Source: Penium margaritaceum (lineage: Eukaryota; Streptophyta; Zygnematophyceae; Desmidiales; Peniaceae). From it: a stretch of DNA of 27,774 bases. Both the position numbers and the translations under genes were made by a program. The DNA lies in assembly GCA_023375785.1 (NCBI GenBank), contig SZWC01001162.1, forward strand, positions 49,697 to 77,470, written 5' to 3'. Below are positions 20,109 to 27,201 of this stretch, in pieces. The notes below the pieces were generated by a model that worked only from the letters and a program-made list of their open reading frames with translations, was not told where the DNA came from and ran no database searches. Numbering within the stretch: position 1 is the stretch's first letter; each line of letters starts with the position of its first letter.

Positions 20109-20615
20109 CTACAAAAACTGGGCAAGGAGGTTGATGGCAAATGCGATGTCCGGACGTGTGGTAGTGGCCAGGTACACCAGAGATCCGATGAGACGGAGGT
20201 ACAAGGTCACATCCACTGTCTCCCCCAGTTGTGTGGGATCTTCCACCTTCAAGGCATCCTGCCCATCGGGTATGAGAAGTGTGGAAGCCGTGGGCACGGC
20301 GCCGAGGAGGTCGCTGAAGTGCTCCCCCACAACACGTGCGTATCGGGCCTGGTGCAGCAGTAGAGTACGACGTTTGCGGTCTCGTACGATCTCCATGCCA
20401 AGAAACACCACTTCAGGACCAAGATCCTTCATCCTCTAGGCAGTCTGGAGGACGGCCTTGGCTTCCTTCATGGTCTCCAGGGACGGAGACGTGATCAGAA
20501 GGTCGTCGACATAGACCAGGATGGCAGTGAACCGCTCGAGCGTCCGGCGGATGAAGAGAGAGGGATCTGCCTCGCTTTGTACATATCCTGCACGAGTCAG
20601 GGTGCGAGTGATGTC
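20109..20615 (-). pseudogene. RT palm and connection segment of element B
   Basis: In phase with the long pol frame after its TAG (20616-20618), the sequence reads ADPSLFIRRTLERFTAILVY and on to VYVDDLLITSP, with the catalytic YVDD at 20502-20513 intact. A second TAG (20436-20438) follows LQTA. The 107-codon frame 20109-20432 then gives MKDLGPEVVFLGMEIVRDRK, YLRLIGSLVYLATTTRPDIA and INLLAQFL, ending at a third TAG (20109-20111). Only stops, with no phase change, break this region, so decay is light. Confidence 0.9.
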
Positions 20616-23600
20616 CTAGTTCCAACACCAAGGAGACTGCTTGAGGCCGTACAAGGACTTGTGTAAGCGCCAGACCTTGTCGTCGTCCTCAAAGCCGGGT
20701 GGCTGAGCCACGTAGATCTCCTCATCCAGAGAGCCATGGAGGAACGCATTGTTCACATCCATCTGGTGTAGTTCCCTATCATGCTCAGCCACTACACCGA
20801 ACAGAGCTGGAGCTGCGGTCATACGGCCGACAAGGGCGAAGGTGTCAGTGTAATCGATGGCCTCAATCTGAGAGTACCCCTTGATGACCAAGCAAGCCTT
20901 GTGGCGTTCCAATGAGCCATGTGGCTTCACTTTCTTGCGAAAGACCCACTTGACCTGAATAGCCTTCCTCCTAGGTGGAAGGTCGACTAGCTCGTAAACT
21001 CCGTGCTCTCGAATGGCGCGAAGCTCGTCCTCGCAGGCAGCATGCCAAGCGTCAGCATCCTGTGATGAGAGAGCTTCCCTCAGTGTCCCCGGGTCAGGCG
21101 CCAAAGAGGGAGAGCTCTGCGTGGCAAGAGCACACGCCTCCGTGCTAGGTCTGACGACCACAAGATTGGCTACTACATCACAAGCGATGTGGAACTCGCG
21201 AGTGACGAGATCGTGTCCTACGGGACACGCCGGGTGTACCTCTGTGTGCTCATTGCGGACACTCAGGCCTAGGGCCTTTGTGCAGGGGTCACCGCTCGCG
21301 ACGCTTTGAGTGGAGCGCCTAAGTGCAGGGCCAGACGCTCGCTGAGCTCCAGAGTCCAATGGTCGAAGACGACCGCCAGGCTCACGGGAGTAACCTGGGC
21401 TCAAGGGGCGCACCTCAGGCTTAGGCTCGGGCACAATCACAGCCAGGGAGGGCTGAGGCAAGGGAGCTGGTGATGTCGTGCGAGGAGGTGCGTGCGTAGG
21501 AGACACGGGACTCAGTGTGACAGTAGGGGTAGGTGAGGGAGGACCACACACAGAGGCAAGATTGCCGGCGGACACAGGAGTACGCACAGGTGTAGCATCA
21601 TGGGTACCTGAGGGAGGTGAGGGAACCGGGGTAGAAGTCGGTGGTGCTAGAGAGGTCTCTGGGCGGACAGCGATGATCGCTGGGTCATCAAGCGCCAGAT
21701 ACCGTGAAGTGGAGGGAGCTCGAACGGACACATCAGCCTGGCAAGGGGTGCTCGCAGGCGAAGACTCCCCCATCCGAAGAGAAACCTCACACGTAGGGAT
21801 GTGCGTGACAGACAGCGACGTAATCAGCATCAGGTCACGGTAGGTGAGGGACTCAAAGAAGAGCGCGTCGCGTGACTCAACAATGCGACGACAGGTAGGG
21901 TCCCAAAAATGCCAGGCCTTCGATCGCAAGGAGATGCCTACAAAGGCACACAAGCGACCCCGCGGTGAGACCTTGGACCCTTGCTGGTCCTTGGTGTACC
22001 ACACATAAGCCAAGGACCCCCATACGCGAGCGAGACGAAGGTCAGCACGGTGGCCGAACCAGAGCTCATACGGTGTAACGTGGTCTGGAAGGGGACCGTG
22101 CGGGAGGCGGTTCTCGGCCCAAGTCATGTAGGCAAAGCCCTCAAAAACGAAGGACTCTGGGAGACCGCAATCAGACCGCATAGCGCGAACCACATCCTCC
22201 ATGGTGCGGTTCCAACGCTCAGAAACACCGTTCTGTTGAGGAGTAGCAAGAGCGGAGACCTGGTGAAAAATCCCATACTCAGCGAAGAAGCTATCCATCT
22301 CGCCTAGAAACTCGCCGCCACGATCCGAGCGGAACGTGTGCAGTGTGTGGCGGGACTGACGCTCAGCCATCACTAGCCAGAGGTGAACCGCGAGAGCGAC
22401 TTCACTCTTCTGGCGCAGGCTGTAGACCCACCGCATCCGGGTGAAGTCATCAGTCAGAGTCAGGACGTATCGACCCCTATTGGACAAAGACTCGACAGGA
22501 AGAGGACCAAGAAGGTCCGAATGGACTAACTCGAGAGGGCGAAGTGCGCGAGAACAAGAGTCAGGGTAAGTGCAGCGATGCATCTTACCCAGGGCGCAGA
22601 AGAGACAGTCAGTCTTGGGCGGCTTCTTAAAAGAAGTCGCATCAAGACCGAGAGGGGGCTGTGTCCAAATGAGCTTCGACACAGTGTCGGAGCCCAGATG
22701 ACACAGACGGCGATGAAGCAATCGCTGGTGCTCAGTGGACAAGACACCAGTGACAAAAGCACGAGCGGGACGGGAAGGGGAGCAAGGAGCAGAAGTCCGG
22801 GAGACACGGTACAGGTCATCCAGAACAGAGGCACGCAGAACCACGCTGCGAGTGTCAATGGCAGTCATAGTCGCGGACTCGGCAGTGTGCTCCACGGAGA
22901 GTCCCATCATTGTGCAAGCACGTGCAGAAAGCAAACCAAGCTCAAGGTCAGGCACAAACAGCACCTCGAAGAGATACAGGGGGCCAGACGGACCGTCGAA
23001 ACGCACGACCCCAACACCCTGGACTGGCAAGGACTGACCAGAGCCTGTGCGAACGAAACAAACAGACGCAACAGGGCCGAGAACAACAAAGTCACTACGA
23101 CGACAGGTCATGTGATGAGTGGCACCTGAATCGATGATCCAAGTGCCACCTGAATCACGACTGGAGGACGTCACTGTACAACAGGCAATGGAACACTCGG
23201 CCACAGACGGACGCTGGGCAACAGGTGGGGAGAAACGACGAAGGGCACAAAGGTGAGACTCATGAATCCAATCTGTACAGTCAGGTCCATTATCATCACA
23301 TGCCGACTGTGCCCCCCCACATGAGTCATCCCGAGCCACAAGAACAGACGACCCGACAGTCTGTGAATCACTCGGCTGTGACAACACACTCGCACCTCCC
23401 TGAAAGCGGAGCGCCAAAAGGTGTCGGAGCTCGACGATGGTGTGGTCGCGTGGGTCTGCATCGTTGCTACTCGCCGGTGGAGAAGCAGGAACAGCTGCAG
23501 TCATGGCCGCCACACGTCCTAAGGATGACGAGGAAGACGTGCTAGACGTGGAACGGAGGGCGTGTGCAGCCTGGAGCCCACGAGTAATCCGCGCCCAGTC

Positions 23601-23900
23601 GAGCGGCTGCTGGCACTCGGTGTAGCGATGGGCGCCTCCACAGTTGTAGCAGTGAACGGAATGTCCACTGCTACCACTAGAGGGCGACTGCTGCTGTGAT
23701 TGCTGCTGGCCTGGTCCCCGCTTCCCCTTCTTCTTCTTCCCCTGTGTTGCTGCTGCAACACCCTGTGTCTGAGTGGGTGTGGGCCGGGCCGGAGAGGAGG
23801 AAGACGAGGACGTTATGGAGGATGAAGTAGGAGACTGCATGAGTGATGATGGTGGTGATGTGATAACTGCTACAGCAAGGGAAGTCTCCTGATGGGCCAC
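20616..23900 (-). CDS. Gag knuckle, protease, integrase and RT N-terminus of element B
   Basis: This 1094-codon frame carries most of the copia polyprotein. A Ser/Thr- and Lys-rich gag tail precedes a knuckle at residues 84-96 (C84, C87, H91, C96), spaced CX2CX3HX4C, one residue shorter than usual. The protease site is WIIDSGATHHMT (Asp257). Pre-integrase has His396/His401 and the CLFC pair at 432-435. The integrase acidic residues are Asp462 (HSDLLGPL), Asp526 (RSDRGGEF) and a Glu near 561 (QQNGVSER). A Pro-rich linker (about 720-900) leads to the RT start (DELRAIREHGVYELVDLPP and HQMDVNNAFLHG, first catalytic Asp intact). TAG at 20616-20618 cuts it at QSPWCWN. Met at 23900 only marks the first Met after a TAG at 23925-23927; the natural frame extends upstream into gag. 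Confidence 0.95.
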   Translation of the reverse strand: MAHQETSLAVAVITSPPSSLMQSPTSSSITSSSSSSPARPTPTQTQGVAAATQGKKKKGKRGPGQQQSQQQSPSSGSSGHSVHCYNCGGAHRYTECQQPLDWARITRGLQAAHALRSTSSTSSSSSLGRVAAMTAAVPASPPASSNDADPRDHTIVELRHLLALRFQGGASVLSQPSDSQTVGSSVLVARDDSCGGAQSACDDNGPDCTDWIHESHLCALRRFSPPVAQRPSVAECSIACCTVTSSSRDSGGTWIIDSGATHHMTCRRSDFVVLGPVASVCFVRTGSGQSLPVQGVGVVRFDGPSGPLYLFEVLFVPDLELGLLSARACTMMGLSVEHTAESATMTAIDTRSVVLRASVLDDLYRVSRTSAPCSPSRPARAFVTGVLSTEHQRLLHRRLCHLGSDTVSKLIWTQPPLGLDATSFKKPPKTDCLFCALGKMHRCTYPDSCSRALRPLELVHSDLLGPLPVESLSNRGRYVLTLTDDFTRMRWVYSLRQKSEVALAVHLWLVMAERQSRHTLHTFRSDRGGEFLGEMDSFFAEYGIFHQVSALATPQQNGVSERWNRTMEDVVRAMRSDCGLPESFVFEGFAYMTWAENRLPHGPLPDHVTPYELWFGHRADLRLARVWGSLAYVWYTKDQQGSKVSPRGRLCAFVGISLRSKAWHFWDPTCRRIVESRDALFFESLTYRDLMLITSLSVTHIPTCEVSLRMGESSPASTPCQADVSVRAPSTSRYLALDDPAIIAVRPETSLAPPTSTPVPSPPSGTHDATPVRTPVSAGNLASVCGPPSPTPTVTLSPVSPTHAPPRTTSPAPLPQPSLAVIVPEPKPEVRPLSPGYSREPGGRLRPLDSGAQRASGPALRRSTQSVASGDPCTKALGLSVRNEHTEVHPACPVGHDLVTREFHIACDVVANLVVVRPSTEACALATQSSPSLAPDPGTLREALSSQDADAWHAACEDELRAIREHGVYELVDLPPRRKAIQVKWVFRKKVKPHGSLERHKACLVIKGYSQIEAIDYTDTFALVGRMTAAPALFGVVAEHDRELHQMDVNNAFLHGSLDEEIYVAQPPGFEDDDKVWRLHKSLYGLKQSPWCWN

Positions 23901-24110
23901 GGCTGCCTCGCGGGCTGAAATTACCTAGAGGAAGAGCTGATGCGCCCAAGGGAGAAGCTGCAAAGAGGCTGAAAAGGGCTCGAGGACAGCGTCGTTGTAC
24001 CGTGTGAAGATGTCAGTATACTCAAGGCAAACTCCGAGCATCATCGTACAGAGCGCCCATAGCTGTGTGCCTCCGGAGGTCCCAAGGCACGTGTAGATGC
24101 ACATGGCCCG

Positions 24111-24629
24111 TCACCAGTAATCAGCTGCAGGCTCTGTAGGCCCCTGACGGAGAGAGTGAAAGGCACGAATGTGTGCTGCACGGGTGGCGTGCGTCTCTGC
24201 AGCCAACAGGGATAAGGCCAGATCCCAACCCCCGCGTGGGTCGGCGCCCGTGCCTGTGCCGGGCTCTCCAAGGAAGGGGCGGAAGTCGACGACGGTCTCG
24301 CGTGGCATGGCGTAGAAGAGTCTGCGCATCGCCCTGGCTGTTGTCAGCACCTGTGCTGGGTCTGTAGGCTGATACAGGCTGTGGTAGTAGGGCCACACGC
24401 CCTCTGAAGTAGCCCAGACCTGAAAAAGGATGTCCCAGCAATCTAAGCCGTCCTCACTGATGTACCGTGGAGGTGGTGTCTCAAAGTCCTTGGGTTGCCG
24501 CTCCATGCGGAGAGCAACCGCAGGCCGAGGAGGACGAGAGACGGGGAAGACTCCTGGAAGGGGATAGTCACCGAGATAGTCGGGTGACGATCGCACCGTA
24601 GCGATCGTCACCCGATCCGAGGATCGCAC
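24111..24629 (-). CDS. Gag capsid-like part of element B
   Basis: This 172-codon frame shares its phase with the pol frame downstream, separated from it only by TGA 24111-24113 and TAG 23925-23927. It reads PRYISEDGLDCWDILFQVWA, then ALSLLAAETHATRAAHIRAF and HSLRQGPTEPAADYW, resembling the helical gag region of plant LTR elements, where an aromatic FHSLRQG block is common. It would form the particle shell. Its phase differs from the N-terminal gag frame, and a hairpin lies at the change. The assignment rests on position and general resemblance. Confidence 0.72.
   Translation of the reverse strand: MRSSDRVTIATVRSSPDYLGDYPLPGVFPVSRPPRPAVALRMERQPKDFETPPPRYISEDGLDCWDILFQVWATSEGVWPYYHSLYQPTDPAQVLTTARAMRRLFYAMPRETVVDFRPFLGEPGTGTGADPRGGWDLALSLLAAETHATRAAHIRAFHSLRQGPTEPAADYW
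24581..24614. repeat. Perfect inverted repeat in B's gag
   Basis: Arms CGGGTGACGATCGC and GCGATCGTCACCCG pair over 14 bp around a 6-base loop. The repeat lies where B's gag changes reading phase. Confidence 0.9.
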
Positions 24630-24679
24630 CGAGGAGATCTGGTGCCCGTCTGCAGCTGACGGAGGCGCTCCTGAAGAAC

Positions 24680-25033
24680 TTAAATCTCATGATCCGGAGA
24701 GTCATCTGGCATGCCTGGCATGAATGGCTCATGATCCAGGAGGTCAGGAGGTGGTGGGTCAGGTCGAGCTCCTGTAACGGGTGCCTGAGCCGACTGCTGT
24801 GTAGAGATCGCGACGCCGGCAGCCCCCTCGGAAACCTGCCGTGGGACTGTGGACTGGCCACGCAGAAGCTCAGTCAGCGTACAGATGGCATCAGTCTGCT
24901 CCTGCTGTAGGCGACGCATCTCAACCTGCTGGCTCCTCAGGTCCTCAATGGCCTGCGAGCGTGGGCTCAGGACCCCAGAAGAGGAGGAGGAGGGATCACC
25001 TGACGCCTTCTTCTTGTTGTCCGACGAGTCCAT
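24680..25033 (-). CDS. Gag N-terminal part of element B
   Basis: This 117-codon frame starts with MDSSDNKKKASGDPSSSSSG after the leader and is taken as the natural polyprotein start, since it is the first long frame after the primer-binding site. Residues 29-59 (AIEDLRSQQVEMRRLQQEQT and on) form a likely coiled coil, as in many gag N-termini. A Pro-rich tail (ARPDPPPPDLLDHEPF) ends at TAA 24680-24682. Sense continues in the same phase (VLQERLRQLQTGTRSPR) to a TGA near 24612, after which gag continues in another phase. Confidence 0.75.
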   Translation of the reverse strand: MDSSDNKKKASGDPSSSSSGVLSPRSQAIEDLRSQQVEMRRLQQEQTDAICTLTELLRGQSTVPRQVSEGAAGVAISTQQSAQAPVTGARPDPPPPDLLDHEPFMPGMPDDSPDHEI

Positions 25034-25880
25034 GTCGCCTCTCAGTATGGGTCGACAGGTAAAGTTTGTCGGATTTCAAAAGCGTCAGCGTTTCTGGAGG
25101 TGTTGAGACGCTAGCATTTTTTTATTGTCCGTCCAAACATTTGGCGAAGTATGGTGTTGATGTCAGCAGGTGGTTGCTGACGTCAGCACGACCTGATGAC
25201 GTCAGCAGGCAAAAATGCTGACGTCAGCTCGACTCCCTTTTCTTCTTCTTCTTCTTCTTCTTTTTTCATTTGTTTTCTCTCGCGGTTCTGCGTGAGCATG
25301 CAGCCGCTCCACGGCGGCTGCGCGGAAGCTGCGTGGAGGCTGCGCAGCAACTTCCGCTCAGCTGCTGCTGCAGCTGTGCTATCAGCTACAGCAGTAGCTG
25401 CATGGCTGCGTGCGCAGCAGTGGCAGCAGCGGCTGCGCAATGCCGCTGTAGTTGTTGTGCACTGCGGCTGCTGCTCGCTGCCGCCGCCGCGCGCTGCCGC
25501 TGCTGCTGCTGCGCTGCTGCTGCTCTGCTGCTGCCGCCGCGGCTGCCGCTGCTACTGCTGCGCTGCTGTTGCTGCTGCTGCTCTGTTGCTGCCACCGCTG
25601 CCGCTACTCGCTGCGGCTGCGGACAGCGGCTGCACTCACTACAACCGCCACGCGCTGCTGTAGCTGCTGCTATGGCACTGCTGCTGCTGCTGCTGCTGCT
25701 GCTCTGCTGCTGCTGGCACGGTGGCAACGCCGCTGCTACGGTCTCACGTGACGGGTGTGGGCTGCGTCGACGGCGACCGGCTGTCTTGGACAGGCCCCAG
25801 TAGATCTGCTGCAGCGGTGACTCTCACTTCTGTTACTCTGCTGCGTCTCTGCTGCGCAGCTCAGTGAGAACTGTCTCACT
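25034..25880 (-). other. Leader of element B
   Basis: This 847-bp untranslated leader lies between the primer-binding site and gag. Near gag it carries TGACGTCA palindromes (25158-25226). Next comes a purine tract on the - strand (GAAGAAG repeats, about 25237-25262), then about 440 bp of CTG/GCTGC trinucleotide-like repeats (CAG on the element's sense strand, 25300-25740). The apparent open frames here on both strands are products of the triplet repeat. A and C have CAG-rich sequence at the equivalent place. Confidence 0.8.
25158..25226. promoter_or_regulatory. Array of TGACGTCA palindromes
   Basis: Perfect TGACGTCA lies at 25178-25185, 25197-25204 and 25219-25226, with a one-mismatch copy TGATGTCA at 25158-25165. 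Three of the four are followed by GCAG or GCAC. Spacing is 19-22 bp, near two helical turns. TGACGTCA is a known binding palindrome of bZIP factors (CREB/ATF, plant TGA type), so an enhancer role is possible. It is inferred only from the motif. Confidence 0.6.
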
Positions 25881-25892
25881 GCTCTGATACCA
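25881..25892 (-). other. Primer-binding site of element B
   Basis: On the - strand TGGTATCAGAGC follows the 5' LTR end (CTTCTCA) with no gap. It is complementary to the initiator-Met tRNA 3' end, and it fixes both the orientation and the LTR boundary. Confidence 0.95.
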
Positions 25893-26535
25893 TGAGAAGA
25901 TGCAAAGAAGCTTCCTAGCAATACTCTCGTTGACCAGGCGTCAGTGCCTGATCAGACGGTGACGACAGTCATGGGTCGTGCACGCAACGGCAAGAGTTTG
26001 GCTAGGGGACACAAGGCAAAGTGTCTGAATGCTTCAATAGCATTTGTAGAGAGAAATGACAAATGACAGGTCCATGGCATAAGTACCTGCCGCGACGCAC
26101 GGCGGGTGTCGCACGCGGCAGTGCAAGATCTGTCCTAAAACCGGCCCAAAACCACTGGTTTGGCCGTAACTCTGCGCACACATGTCAGAACGCTATGCCG
26201 TCTGAACCTAGACGTGCATAATCACAAGCCGGACACTACGACTGGACACATGCATGCATCCGGCATCGAACGGTGAACACACAATGCAAAACATGCAAAT
26301 CGGGCACACGGCCAGTCTACCGATAAAGTCATGCGTGCTGCAGAAAAACTGCAGGAAGTCCCGAGTAGCGTCCAGAGCTCTGCAACGGTCGTCGGTCAGC
26401 TCGAAGCTGGTAGTCCGCCACCAGATAGTGCACCGGTACCGCCTGGGTCCGCATCAGGCATCTGCACGAGTATGGATTCGACCAAGTGGTCACAGTAAAT
26501 TGTACAAGTCGACAGAAACGTCACAAATCACAACA
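25893..26535 (-). repeat. 5' LTR of element B
   Basis: This 643-bp LTR has TG...CA ends on the - strand and pairs with 18782-19424. A TATA-like TACTTATG lies at 26078-26085, downstream in transcription sense of the near-palindrome CGGCCCAAAACC...GGTTTGGCCG (26142-26166). It would promote transcription of the element. Confidence 0.95.
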
Positions 26536-26540
26536 CCGGC

Positions 26541-27093
26541 GTGTGGCTCATGCGACGTGCGTGCACAGTTGCACCTGGATGGTAGCACAGTGTTGGTCGA
26601 GACCTGGACACTTGGTGGGTTGTACCACTGTCACGAGGAGACCATGTGAACGTGTGTCTTGGTGTGTGGCTATACTTCGTGTGGCATGTGCATGCGAGCT
26701 AGGTCGCTCTTAGTGGTCGAGACCCGAACACGTGGTGAGTTGCACCCGTGTTACGAGGAGATCCTCCCATGATCCTGTGTTTGGATGATGATGCTATTGT
26801 GTTGGATTGCTCGTTGCGGTCGAGACCCAGACATTGGTACCGCCACTGTCACGAGGAGACCATCTTGTCGTCTGACACGTGTATGATGTGCATTACACTG
26901 GTTTGTGCGCGTGTGCATCACTCCTCTCATGGTCGAGACCAAGACACTTGGTGAGATGTGCCAGTGTCGAGGGAGACCTTCGATGGTTAGTAGATCAGTG
27001 TGTGTGTGGTTTACTAGTGCACATTGTGGTTTGGCATACGTTGTTGTTCCGTGCCTTCGTTCATTTGTTCTAGCGTGGACGGCTATGTCAGCC
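26541..27093 (+). repeat. Four-copy ~50-bp module array before a polypurine tract
   Basis: No gene is visible. Modules starting GGTCGAGACC lie at about 26595-26643, 26715-26763, 26818-26863 and 26931-26979, 103-120 bp apart. The general form is GGTCGAGACC, then ACACnTGGTG, then TGnACC, then TGTCACGAGGAGACC. Two more copies lie in the LTR at 13396-14060, and a GTGGCTATACT block follows one copy in each region. This may be the interior of a diverged LTR starting at 18696 and split by B, or the region before C's polypurine tract. Confidence 0.75.
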
Positions 27094-27101
27094 AGGGGGA
27101 G
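27094..27101 (+). other. Polypurine tract before the LTR at 27102
   Basis: AGGGGGAG directly precedes TGTTGGTTTGTGTGG, an LTR start matching that at 13396. Confidence 0.75.
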
Positions 27102-27201
27102 TGTTGGTTTGTGTGGCTTCCACCCGTCACGACTGACGCCGATGCATTATCCATATACCCGCGGTGGCGGTATATGATAGAGGAGGGCATGACGACACGA
27201 C
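27102..27201 (+). repeat. Start of 3' LTR matching the LTR at 13396
   Basis: About 100 bp beginning TGTTGGTTTGTGTGGC match 13396-13495 closely, including the GACTGACGCCGATGCATTA block and GATAGAGGAGGGCATGAC. The match stops at 27201, where a B-family LTR begins. This supports pairing with the 5' LTR of element C. Confidence 0.72.

Larger units (their letters stand above)
18782..26535 (-). mobile_element. Element B: nearly complete Ty1/copia retrotransposon
   Basis: This 7754-bp element is read on the - strand. It has a 5' LTR (25893-26535), primer-binding site, CTG/CAG-rich leader, gag, a long pol frame, RNase H, polypurine tract and 3' LTR (18782-19424). The LTRs are both exactly 643 bp and differ at about 42 positions by eye (near 6.5%), so insertion is not recent. 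The copy is inactive: at least six in-frame stops and one gag phase change break the polyprotein, though the catalytic motifs I can see are intact. It is the same family as A and related to E. Confidence 0.95.
13396..27201 (+). mobile_element. Element C: apparently pol-less LTR element hosting element B
   Basis: Under the simplest reading, C runs from the LTR at 13396 to the matching LTR start at 27102, with element B (18782-26535) inserted inside. Without B the internal region is about 5.3 kb. It has a primer-binding site, a CAG-rich leader, GC-rich sequence, a damaged CCHC knuckle, and a Ser/Pro/Ala-rich frame that matches no copia domain. I find no protease, integrase, RT or RNase H, so C would depend on another element's enzymes. 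The alternative is that C's 3' LTR starts at 18696, after an AGGGGGAG tract, and 27102 belongs to a third element. Confidence 0.55.

Noticed and set aside
22578..23129. 183-codon + strand open frame
   Set aside because: It lies antisense to the well-supported pol frame of element B and has no recognisable motif; its composition mirrors that gene.
25196..25803. Long open frames of 113-177 codons on both strands
   Set aside because: They are Cys/Leu/Ala/Ser runs created by CTG/CAG triplet-like repeats. The region is B's leader, between the primer site and gag.
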